The notes under the pieces: generated by a model
The model's input: only the letters and a program-made list of their open reading frames with translations
What the model was told of the DNA's origin: nothing
The model's database searches: none
Shown: positions 1 through 7,681 of the stretch, piece by piece
Position numbering within the stretch: position 1 is the stretch's first letter
Layout: each line of letters starts with the position of its first letter
Origin: JALZHR01 sp036388475
GTDB lineage: Bacteria; Acidobacteriota; Blastocatellia; Pyrinomonadales; Pyrinomonadaceae
Direction: 5' to 3'
Length of the DNA stretch: 64,000 nt
Assembly: GCA_036388475.1 (NCBI GenBank)
Contig: DASVRT010000020.1
Location: 1 to 64,000, forward strand
Program-made: the position numbers and the translations under genes

Positions 1-420
1 CCTGTTCGGGAATCGAAGATTGTTTATCCGAAAATCGCTTTCTAAAAATAGTGTAAGATTTTGTCGATTTCGAGCATAAATAAGCGGAAAGAAAATTCGG
101 ACGATGTTTTATTGACGGCAATTCACGCCGTGGCGTCAGCAGTCCGAAATCACGGAAGCGCTTGATAAATAAGTTTCAATCAAGGCTTTTCGCCGAATCG
201 CTAAACAGAGCCGGATGCATAATTCGCGTTCAGGCAGCGAAGCCAGGGAAATATATTAATGCCAAAAAAAATTACAAGCTTCGCTTAATAAACAATTTTG
301 CCCAGAACCCGAATGGCGAAATCGTTTAGCTGCAATATTTATATTCTCAAGAGTTTGAGGCGGAGCATACATTCAGCAGGATTTTATCCTTGTATTTGCT
401 CATTATTTAGATAGTTACTT
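1..420. other. AT-rich leader region without a recognisable gene
   Basis: No open frame with protein-like composition is visible on either strand in this stretch. It is clearly more AT-rich than the genes that follow. The last 50 bases contain TA-rich hexamers such as TATTTA close to the first ATG, so the promoter of the 421-13140 gene block is probably here, but I cannot fix a -35/-10 pair. There is no Shine-Dalgarno sequence before the ATG at 421, so a leaderless or very short-leader mRNA is possible. Confidence 0.5.
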
Positions 421-1296
421 ATGAATCTTAGAAATGCCTTGCAAACCTATCTGCAAGACTGGAAGAGCGACTTGTCCGCGCCGTGGCGCAAGGTTTTCGA
501 CAATGTTGATTTAGACTTTAATAAAGTCCGCGACGACCTTGAGCTGCACGACGGCGAATTTATCTTTCCCGCTCGAAAAGGTCGTCCGATTGCCGGTATG
601 CCGCCGCGCGCTCACGTCTTTCGCGCTTTTGACGGTATTCATCCGCGAAATGTGCGCGCCGTCGTCATCGGTCAAGACCCTTATCCGAATTTTACCTGGG
701 CGACGGGACGCGCCTTTGAACAGGGAAACTTGCGTCAATGGACGAGCAAGGCGCGCGACGTCGCCGACAGTTTGGCTCGAATCGTTCAGGTTCTGGTCGC
801 GGCAAGAACGAATAATCCGGCTTATGCCGCCGCTGACAGCGCCTGGAAACAGCTTATAGCTGACAGTGAAACAGGCGTCATTTCGCTTGAGCCGCCGCCG
901 CAATTATTCAATAACCTGCAAAAAAAAGGCGTTCTCTTTCTCAACGCGGGATTGACCATCAGCCGCTTTGAAAGAGGCGGCGCGCCGGAGCAGATTGCCG
1001 GGCATATTCCGCTCTGGAAGCCCATTATCGCGCACGTCTTGCGCTGGCTGGCGCAGCATCCGGATAAGCCCGTCGTTTTTCTTTTGTGGGGAAATCAGGC
1101 AAAGGGAATGTTTGAAGAAAGCGGTGTCGAAGCCGCCGCCCGCGCGGCTGGCACCTGGGAAACCACCGTCGGCGTCGTCCGCCATTCGCATCCGGCAGCC
1201 GGCGGCGCGCCGCCTTTATTTTTCAGGTCGCCGAATTCCTTTCTTCGCGCAAACGAAGTTTTAACGGAAATGGGCGCGTCAGTAATTCAATGGTAG
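421..1296 (+). CDS. Divergent uracil-DNA glycosylase-fold protein
   Basis: The 291-residue product fits the family 1 uracil-DNA glycosylase (UNG) fold, which cuts uracil from DNA. Motif A reads VVIGQDPYPN (residues 81-90), with the water-activating Asp at D86. A central VVFLLWGNQAKG strand matches the UNG FLLWG segment. The C-terminal RHSHPAAGG (H257) lies where UNG has the HPSPLS DNA-intercalation loop, and the end GASVIQW resembles the UNG terminus. Differences from true UNG are large: the GQDPYH histidine is replaced by PN, the HPSP loop is altered, and there is an N-terminal extension of about 80 residues. It may act on another base or on free nucleotide, or be a binding protein. It is the first of eight co-oriented genes. 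The next gene starts 18 bases on behind a good GAGGAG site. Fold assignment is fairly safe; substrate is unknown. Confidence 0.75.
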   Translation: MNLRNALQTYLQDWKSDLSAPWRKVFDNVDLDFNKVRDDLELHDGEFIFPARKGRPIAGMPPRAHVFRAFDGIHPRNVRAVVIGQDPYPNFTWATGRAFEQGNLRQWTSKARDVADSLARIVQVLVAARTNNPAYAAADSAWKQLIADSETGVISLEPPPQLFNNLQKKGVLFLNAGLTISRFERGGAPEQIAGHIPLWKPIIAHVLRWLAQHPDKPVVFLLWGNQAKGMFEESGVEAAARAAGTWETTVGVVRHSHPAAGGAPPLFFRSPNSFLRANEVLTEMGASVIQW

Positions 1297-1313
1297 ATAA
1301 GAGGAGATAAAAA

Positions 1314-2336
1314 ATGTCAAACAACCCCAAAAAGGTCGAAGCCATATTTTTCGACATTCGGGACACTTTGGGAATCGTCGACCGCAAAGGACATCTGGTG
1401 AAGTATAAACCGTCGAGCGACCAACTGCTCGAAGCGATGAAGAAGATTGTCGGATTGCGCATCGGCTTGATAACCAATCTGCCGGACGATGTCACGCGCG
1501 AGGACGGCATCAATATGGTCAAGGAAGCCGGAATCTGGGATTATATCGACCCGCAGGGCTTCGTCAGCAACAAGGAATCGGGCGCGGAAAAACCGAACCC
1601 GCAGATTTATCACTTTGCGGCGCAGCAGATGGGTTTGACGCCGAGCCAGTGTCTTTTCGTCGGCGAAAATTTAATCGAGGTCATCGCCGCCGAAGCCGCC
1701 GGAATGGAGACCGTCTTAAAGCCTTTCCCGCCGGGACGCGAATTTTTGCAGAAACCGATTAAAGGACAAGGTTCGAGCGAGGTTTCGAGCGGTCGTTTAA
1801 GCGAAGTGATGCTCGAAGAAGAACACGTTCTCGGCAAGCGCATCGTCGGCGCGGCGATAAAAATCACCGAGCGCCTGAAACCGGGCGAGCTGCCGCCGAA
1901 AACGCTTCTGCGCCCGATGACGACTCTCGTCTGGCTGACCAAAAATTTTGTCGACCCGTTTCATCATCGCAAGGAAGAAGAAGTGCTGTTTCCCTTCGGA
2001 CTGATGGGCGGCGCCGACGCGAAATTGATTAATGAAATGATTCTGGAACACGACCAGGGACGGCATTATTTTGCCGGAATGGACATTGCGCTGCGCCGCA
2101 TTCAAGCCGGAATCGTCGGCGCGGTGTCGGAATTCAGCCATTTGGCAAACGGTTTTATAGACCTTTACAAGGCACACGGAAAAAGAGAGGACGACGAGCT
2201 TTTCAAAAATATCGGCGATTTACTGACCGATATGGACGACGCCGTCATCGTGGATTTGATGTCGCGTCTCGGACCCGCCGACATCACACTTTACCTGGCG
2301 GTTATCGCCAGTATGGAAAAGGACTTAGGTATATGA
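1314..2336 (+). CDS. HAD-like hydrolase domain fused to a hemerythrin-like (HHE) domain
   Basis: The protein has 340 residues. Residues 8-150 look like a haloacid-dehalogenase domain: FFDIRDTL (nucleophile D14), LITNLP (motif II), EKPNP (motif III) and FVGENLIEV (motif IV). The usual second Asp of DxDxT is Arg (R16) and the motif IV Asp is Glu, so classical phosphatase activity is doubtful. Residues about 165-310 form a helical hemerythrin/HHE-like domain with candidate iron ligands H171, H217/H218 with E222, H246, H251, and H288 followed by an acidic REDDE run. Hemerythrins bind a di-iron centre that senses or carries O2 or NO, so the fusion could couple a redox signal to the HAD domain. Its TGA overlaps the next ATG (ATGA), which implies translational coupling. 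Domain calls are by motif; function is not known. Confidence 0.72.
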   Translation: MSNNPKKVEAIFFDIRDTLGIVDRKGHLVKYKPSSDQLLEAMKKIVGLRIGLITNLPDDVTREDGINMVKEAGIWDYIDPQGFVSNKESGAEKPNPQIYHFAAQQMGLTPSQCLFVGENLIEVIAAEAAGMETVLKPFPPGREFLQKPIKGQGSSEVSSGRLSEVMLEEEHVLGKRIVGAAIKITERLKPGELPPKTLLRPMTTLVWLTKNFVDPFHHRKEEEVLFPFGLMGGADAKLINEMILEHDQGRHYFAGMDIALRRIQAGIVGAVSEFSHLANGFIDLYKAHGKREDDELFKNIGDLLTDMDDAVIVDLMSRLGPADITLYLAVIASMEKDLGI

Positions 2337-2947
2337 GCGTTCAAACTTTTGCCGCCCCGCCGGCGTGGCTGTCACAGCCGTCAAAAGGGGCTTTAACACA
2401 GGAGGAGACGGCACAGCTCGACGCGATTTTTGCCCGCATTCTGCCCTCCGACCCGGCACGACACATTCCGGGCGCGGTCAAAGTCGGCGCGAGCGCTTAT
2501 GTCAGTCAACTGCTCGCTATGCCTTTCGAGACTTATTTTGAAATCGAAGGCTGGTTTCTTTTTTACCCGCTCGGTTTGGCGGCGCTGGAACGTTTCTGCA
2601 CAGGGCAGCACCAGCAAAAACTCACCGAAATCGACGATGCCGAAATGAACGCCTTGATTGCCGGTTTGGAACAGGGGCAGGTTGCCGGTTTATCAATCGC
2701 GGAAGAACTGTCGAAAATCGACGCGCGGCTGGTCGAGAGAATGAAGGAACTGGTCGCGGAAGGTCGATTGACCACACTTACGCTCAAAAACGACCAGCTC
2801 GAAATAAACCAACCGATGCTTTTTAAAACCTTGTGGCGACATTGCCTGCAAGGTTGTTTAGCCGACCCTCGCTGGGGCGGAAACAAAGATAAATTAATGT
2901 GGCGTGCAATCGGATATTTGCAGCCGGCGGAGGACAACTTAGCATGA
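2333..2947 (+). CDS. Gluconate 2-dehydrogenase subunit 3-like protein (GMC oxidoreductase partner)
   Basis: The 204-residue protein has the pattern of the small subunit that pairs with membrane or periplasmic GMC dehydrogenases (gluconate 2-dehydrogenase subunit 3 family): an N-terminal LTQEETAQLDAIFARILPSD helix with P-S-D before AKxVGA-like residues, then FYPLGLAALERF and a C-terminal aromatic segment with WRHCLQGCLADPRWGGNKD. The last segment (GCLADPRWGGN) is typical of these subunits, which help assemble the flavoprotein. Unlike most relatives it lacks a Tat signal, so the complex is probably cytoplasmic. It overlaps the preceding stop by ATGA and its own TGA overlaps the ATG of the GMC gene, so subunits would be made in fixed ratio. 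Confidence 0.75.
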   Translation: MSVQTFAAPPAWLSQPSKGALTQEETAQLDAIFARILPSDPARHIPGAVKVGASAYVSQLLAMPFETYFEIEGWFLFYPLGLAALERFCTGQHQQKLTEIDDAEMNALIAGLEQGQVAGLSIAEELSKIDARLVERMKELVAEGRLTTLTLKNDQLEINQPMLFKTLWRHCLQGCLADPRWGGNKDKLMWRAIGYLQPAEDNLA

Positions 2948-4590
2948 ACAACTACGACGCAATCATTGTCGGAAGCGGCGCCGGCGGCGGCACTGCGGCT
3001 CACGTTTTAACTCAGAGAGGTAAACGCGTTTTGGTATTGGAAAAAGGTCAGTGGCAGCGCCCTGACGACTTTCTGCCGTATGACGAGCTTCATTTTTTGG
3101 AACACCGGGCGATAACGCCTTCGATGGTCGATGACCCGAACATTTACATCACGCCGAGCGGGAATCGAAAATTGGTTGACCGCTGGTGGATCGGCAATAT
3201 GGTCGGCGGCGCGACGATGCTCTGGGAAGCGAATCTGCCGCGTTACACGGACGAAGATTTTGCCGTGATGGATTATATGAAAGAAGAACCGGCAGGAACT
3301 TCGATGGTCAACTGGGCTTGGAAATACGCCGACTGGCACAAATATTTCGAGCTTGCCGAACGAGATTGGGGCGTTTCCGGTCTCGTCGGGCAGACGCCGA
3401 TGCAGGAGCCGACGCGTCCGGGCTATCAATATCCGATGCCGCCGCTTCGCCCGCACGCTTCGACGCCTTTTCTGATGCGCGCTTTCGGCAAAGCCGGAAT
3501 GCGTCCTTACCTTAGCCCGCGCGGCATCAATTCGCGCACTTACGACAGCCGTCCGGGCTGCCCGTTCTGCGGCTATTGCCAGAGCTTCGGCTGCGCCGTC
3601 AACGACCGCGCCAGCAGCACGAACACGGTTCTGGCGAAAGCTCTCCGAACCGGACGCTGCGAGCTTCGGACGGGCAGCTGCGTCAGCCGCCTCGTTCACG
3701 AAGACGGAAAAATCGTCGGCGTCGCTTATATGACCGAGCCGGGCGGCGAGGAATACATCGTCAAAGCGCCGATGGTTTTTGTTTCGATTCAAGCCATCGA
3801 ATCGGCGCGCTTGTTTCTGATGTCCGAGATTCCCGATCCGAATAAAATGATCGGTCGCTATCTGACTTATCACACGAAAGGCTCGGCGGAGCTGACCTTT
3901 AAAGGACAGCCCGTCTGGGACGAAGGCGAAACGCGCGCTTTCCAGCCGCGCACGTCGCTCGGCAGTCTTCAGTTGCGGGATTTGTATCTGATTAAAGACA
4001 AAAATTTTCCCGAACTGACCAAGGGCGGAAAGTTTTCCATCTACGACCCGTTTACCATCACGCCGCCGATTAAAACCGTGACGAAAACCGGCTTGGAGCC
4101 GAAGAAAAAGAAAGATTTGTGGGGCAAGGATTTGGTCGACCGGATGGTCGAGCTGCGCAATCAGGGCGGCGTTTCCTTTTCGTTTACCGGCGAAACGATG
4201 TCGGTTTACGACAATCGCGTGGAATTAGACCCGGAGGTAAAAGACCCCTGGGGACTGCCCGCCGCGCGCACCTTTTATAAACATCACGATTACGATATGA
4301 AGCTGAGCAAATACGCGCTCGACAAGGTTTGCCAGATAATGATTGACAACGGCGGCGAGCTTCGTAAATACGAGCCGCAAAAAGAAGAAAACGAAGGCTA
4401 CGGTCATAATCACGGCACATTGCGCGCCGGAGTTGACCCGGACGCTTCGGTTTTAGATGCCGATTGTCAATCGCACACCGTCAAAGGACTGTATGTGCTC
4501 GACTGCGCATTTATGCCTACTGCCGGAGCTTCCAACCCGACTTTAACTTTAATCGCAAACGCTTATCGCGTCTGTCAGAACGTACAATAA
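2944..4590 (+). CDS. GMC family FAD-dependent oxidoreductase
   Basis: This 548-residue flavoprotein begins NYDAIIVGSGAGGG, the FAD ADP-binding motif, followed about 25 residues later by the acidic end of the second strand (VLEKG). A GGATMLWEANLPRY segment corresponds to the second GMC signature. A Cys-rich stretch CPFCGYCQSFGC lies near the middle, as in gluconate and fructose dehydrogenase-like enzymes. The C-terminus carries GHNHGTLRAGVDPDASVLD and ending NPTLTLIANAYR, the usual GMC catalytic and substrate region with the active-site His/Asn. I chose ATG 2944 because it overlaps the previous TGA and has GGAGGA upstream; a longer frame starts at 2899 inside the previous gene. The substrate is an alcohol, sugar or sterol-like compound of unknown type. 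No signal peptide. Confidence 0.85.
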   Translation: MNNYDAIIVGSGAGGGTAAHVLTQRGKRVLVLEKGQWQRPDDFLPYDELHFLEHRAITPSMVDDPNIYITPSGNRKLVDRWWIGNMVGGATMLWEANLPRYTDEDFAVMDYMKEEPAGTSMVNWAWKYADWHKYFELAERDWGVSGLVGQTPMQEPTRPGYQYPMPPLRPHASTPFLMRAFGKAGMRPYLSPRGINSRTYDSRPGCPFCGYCQSFGCAVNDRASSTNTVLAKALRTGRCELRTGSCVSRLVHEDGKIVGVAYMTEPGGEEYIVKAPMVFVSIQAIESARLFLMSEIPDPNKMIGRYLTYHTKGSAELTFKGQPVWDEGETRAFQPRTSLGSLQLRDLYLIKDKNFPELTKGGKFSIYDPFTITPPIKTVTKTGLEPKKKKDLWGKDLVDRMVELRNQGGVSFSFTGETMSVYDNRVELDPEVKDPWGLPAARTFYKHHDYDMKLSKYALDKVCQIMIDNGGELRKYEPQKEENEGYGHNHGTLRAGVDPDASVLDADCQSHTVKGLYVLDCAFMPTAGASNPTLTLIANAYRVCQNVQ

Positions 4591-4599
4591 AAATAAATT

Positions 4600-6231
4600 A
4601 TGCGAATTGCAGCACATAGGGGCAACCGATTACACGCGCCGGAAAACAGTCTGACCGCTTTGATTAGCGGTTATACGGGCGGCGCTGACGTACTTGAATT
4701 CGACGTTCAAATGACCAAAGATGAACGTCTGGTTATTTCGCACGACCCGGACATCAAGCGCCTGACGGGAAAGGAAGGCGTGATTCGGGAAATGACTCTG
4801 CACGAGCTGAAGGCTTTCAATTTCGGCGAGACTTTTCAGCCGCGCAGCTCGCCTTCGTTTCACTATTATAACCCTGCCTCGACGCGCAAGGTGAAGCTGG
4901 AAACTTTGCCCGAACTGCTCGAAATGCTGCCGCACGACGTCGAGCTGCTCATCGAGCTGAAACACGATTCTTCGATTGATACGGGAATGCGCGACCGTTT
5001 TATTCGTAAATCGTTAGCCGCGATTGACGAAAGAAATTTGACCGCGCGCGTCGTGCTGTACTCCAAAGACCCGGAAAATCTGCGGCTCGCCAAACAAATT
5101 CTGCCCGCGCTGCGCGTCGCCGCCTTCGATTACGAATTGTCGCCCGACGAGCAGTTTCAATTGATGGAACAAACCGAGGCGGACGGTTTGGTGACGGAGG
5201 CGGAGAGCGTTTTGCAGGCGGACGGGCAGTTGACCGAACTCGGAACGCGGCTCGAAGCGGCGTATGAATCCGGCAGCCGCGCGCTCGGCGCGATTCTTTA
5301 CCCGAAAAACGGCGTATTTACCGAACAGCAGTATCGAGCATTGGCGAATCGCAAATTTGTCTGGTCGCTCTCGACCGATTCGATGATTGATGTCGCGCCC
5401 TTTGTCCGTAAACAGTTTTCGCTGGCGAAATCGAATTTTGCCGGAGACAAGGTTAACCAGAATTTGTTTGCCTTCGGCTACGCCAAAGCTAACAAATACG
5501 CCAATGTTTATCAGCAGGACGGCGTTCACGTCGAAATCAAGGAATACACGGGCGCTCCGTTTCCGCCGCCGGCGCCCGTCGATGAAGTTGACCGTCGCTT
5601 ACAGGAGTTGGAAACGAAAATGATGTGGACGGCAAAGACCTGGGAATTTTATTCGGGCGGCGGTTTCGGACTGGTGCGCGGCATCAAAGGCGATTTCTGC
5701 GCCGAAATGGAATACACCGTCAAAAATGTAGGACAGGCGACAACGCTGGAAATGGCTATTTTAAATGTCGATCCCGGCGCGCACCGCGACAAGCCGCCGA
5801 CCTCTGCGCGTCATAAAAATTCGTTCTACGACCCGCACGGCGCGCCGCCTTATGTCGGCGTCGAACACGACGAGGACGACGGTTATCGAATCAACTGGAA
5901 TTTAGGCTCCGAATATGACAATAACCAGTACGGCAAACCTATCGGAGACGGAAAAACGCCGCGCGGCGCCGAGATGCGAATCGAACGGCGCGGAGCTTTT
6001 TTTGCCGCTTATTATCGTAATCCCGTAGACGAGCAGAATCAGCCTTTGGAACCGCTCGATTGGGTCTGCGTCGGCGTGACGCGCAACGACTCGCTCAACC
6101 CGGTTGTTTATCTGCGCTGCGTCGGCAAGCGCTGGCTACAGGAAAACGAAGAAAGACCGTGGGAGTTTATGCCGATTCTGCCCAATAAGTTTACTTTTAA
6201 AAATCTGACGGTGACCCGCTTTCCGCGTTGA
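4600..6231 (+). CDS. Glycerophosphodiester phosphodiesterase-like protein with unknown C-terminal domain
   Basis: The 543-residue product starts directly with the GDPD core: AAHRGN (H6), APENS, LEFDVQMTKD (E33, D35) and VISHDP (H48) are the metal and catalytic residues of enzymes that release glycerol 3-phosphate from glycerophosphodiesters. The TIM-barrel part runs to about residue 270. The remaining 270 residues (from about FVRKQF onward) are not part of the canonical family. They contain a stretch rich in beta-strand-like sequence with ATTLEMAILNVDPG, NSFYDPHGAPPYVGVEHDEDDGYRINWN and a late WVCVGVTRND, which suggests a concanavalin/lectin-like sandwich. No signal peptide is present, whereas many bacterial GDPDs are exported. 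The gene sits 9 bases after the GMC gene, and the next gene begins just after its stop. Confidence 0.75.
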   Translation: MRIAAHRGNRLHAPENSLTALISGYTGGADVLEFDVQMTKDERLVISHDPDIKRLTGKEGVIREMTLHELKAFNFGETFQPRSSPSFHYYNPASTRKVKLETLPELLEMLPHDVELLIELKHDSSIDTGMRDRFIRKSLAAIDERNLTARVVLYSKDPENLRLAKQILPALRVAAFDYELSPDEQFQLMEQTEADGLVTEAESVLQADGQLTELGTRLEAAYESGSRALGAILYPKNGVFTEQQYRALANRKFVWSLSTDSMIDVAPFVRKQFSLAKSNFAGDKVNQNLFAFGYAKANKYANVYQQDGVHVEIKEYTGAPFPPPAPVDEVDRRLQELETKMMWTAKTWEFYSGGGFGLVRGIKGDFCAEMEYTVKNVGQATTLEMAILNVDPGAHRDKPPTSARHKNSFYDPHGAPPYVGVEHDEDDGYRINWNLGSEYDNNQYGKPIGDGKTPRGAEMRIERRGAFFAAYYRNPVDEQNQPLEPLDWVCVGVTRNDSLNPVVYLRCVGKRWLQENEERPWEFMPILPNKFTFKNLTVTRFPR

Positions 6232-6257
6232 GCCGCTCGAAAAAACAGGAGAAAAAT

Positions 6258-7412
6258 ATGCCGCCAATTACTAAACAGGATAACCGGATTGAACTTGCGC
6301 GCCAGATTATCGAATTTGGCACCGAACAGGAAGATTTGCAGGAACGCGCCGTCGTGCCCGAAGTCGCGATGCTGGTTGATTTGGGATTGCCGTGGACGAC
6401 CGGACTTGCGCCGACTCCGCAGGAGATTAATCCCGAACCGTCTTCCGGCGACCCGCTGCCGAAAGCCGACGTGCTGGTCGTCACCTGGACGGTCGCCGAA
6501 AACGAAGCTCTGGCAGATGTCCTGACGCCCGGCTTCAGCCGTAAAAACTGGTATCGCTACGACCGCCATTTCAATCAGTATAAGCCGAAAATTCGGCAGG
6601 GCGCGCCGGCGCTCAAAGCAAATCGTCTGGGCAGCTATTTCCCGACGAAAATCGGCGACCGCAGCGTCATTTGTTTCAAATCCGAGCTTCATCTTAATCA
6701 GGACGGCGTCAAAACCGGCGACGGAACGGCGACGTTGCCGGTGAAGGATTTGTTTCACCAGATGATTCAGGAAGTGCAGCCCGAACTGGTCATTACCGTC
6801 GGCACGGCGGGCGCGACGTTTCTGGAGCACCAGCTCGGCGACGTGATGATTACGCGCGGCGCGAAGTTTCGCCTGAGTCAGGAATTTAAAAACGAAACTT
6901 TCGCGCACGCGACTTACAAATGCGAAAAATTCGAGATACCGACCAAACATCTGGAAAAAGCGCACGAGCTTTTAAAGATTCACGCTCCTCAATTAATCGA
7001 GCCGGATTTCGGACCGCCGACCAAGAATTACGATTTTCCGGGTCCGCTGATTAAAGCGCCGAAAAACGACCCCGATTTTAAAATCGACGGCGTCGATTTC
7101 AAAGAGTTTCACCCGATGCTGACGACCGATTTCTTTGAGTTCGGAAACTCGAAAAACAAGCTTGAGCTCGAAGGCTGCGGCGTTGAAATGGGCGATGCCG
7201 TGCTCGGTATGGTCTGCGAGGAATTGGGCGAAAACGCTCCGCACTGGCTGGTCATCCGCAACGCTTCCGACCCGCAAATCAACGGCGATTTGCAGGACCG
7301 ACCGCGCGCCCTGAATATGCAGGCTCACTGGGCTGTCTGGTATTACGAAACTTACGGCTACTGGACGAGCGTCAACAGCGCGATAGCGACCTGGGCGATG
7401 ATTGCTCCTTAA
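6258..7412 (+). CDS. Nucleoside phosphorylase/nucleosidase-fold protein
   Basis: The 384-residue protein shows two landmarks of the PNP/UDP phosphorylase superfamily: VITVGTAGATFLEHQLGDVMI (compare TGxAGGL...xGDVVI of MTA/AdoHcy nucleosidases) and GVEMGDAVLGMVCEELG followed by WLVIRNASDP (compare VEMEGAA...VIRxISD). These position ribose-binding Glu/Met and the base-binding Asp. It has about 100 extra N-terminal residues and long insertions compared with a 230-residue MTA nucleosidase. The chemistry would be cleavage of an N-glycosidic bond in a nucleoside or nucleotide. I prefer ATG 6258, with AGGAG six bases upstream, over an upstream TTG at 6228. Such nucleosidase domains also occur as effectors in bacterial conflict systems, which is relevant given its neighbours. 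Confidence 0.75.
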   Translation: MPPITKQDNRIELARQIIEFGTEQEDLQERAVVPEVAMLVDLGLPWTTGLAPTPQEINPEPSSGDPLPKADVLVVTWTVAENEALADVLTPGFSRKNWYRYDRHFNQYKPKIRQGAPALKANRLGSYFPTKIGDRSVICFKSELHLNQDGVKTGDGTATLPVKDLFHQMIQEVQPELVITVGTAGATFLEHQLGDVMITRGAKFRLSQEFKNETFAHATYKCEKFEIPTKHLEKAHELLKIHAPQLIEPDFGPPTKNYDFPGPLIKAPKNDPDFKIDGVDFKEFHPMLTTDFFEFGNSKNKLELEGCGVEMGDAVLGMVCEELGENAPHWLVIRNASDPQINGDLQDRPRALNMQAHWAVWYYETYGYWTSVNSAIATWAMIAP

Positions 7413-7514
7413 ATTTCGCCCCGCTTTATTAACTACGTGAATCAATACGAAAACATTCGGTAAAAAGTCTCGCGTAGAACGAAATATTTCAGAGACATCA
7501 GCGAAAAACCGGAA

Positions 7515-7583
7515 ATCAGAGTTTCGCAGAAACGAGATATTGTATTAAACGGCGAGAATATCTCGTTTCTGCGAAACTCTGAT
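7515..7583. repeat. Perfect 27-bp inverted repeat between two cluster genes
   Basis: Arms 7515-7541 and 7557-7583 are perfectly complementary over 27 bp, separated by a 15-base loop. The stem core reads GTTTCGCAGAAACGAG. There is no T-run directly after the right arm, so it is not a standard intrinsic terminator. In the RNA it would make a very stable hairpin in the 269-base gap between the nucleosidase and the UDG/amidohydrolase genes, able to cut transcription or protect an mRNA end. A protein-binding palindrome is the alternative. Confidence 0.85.
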
Positions 7584-7681
7584 GCTAAAACCGACGCGGC
7601 TATAAATATCTCGCCGGGCGCGAAACTGAAATCTCTTTTTTAGTATCGATTTACATCATCTATAGATAAGGATTTGATTTT

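Noticed and set aside
1..420. Remains of an insertion sequence at the window start
   Set aside because: No transposase-like frame or terminal inverted repeats could be seen.
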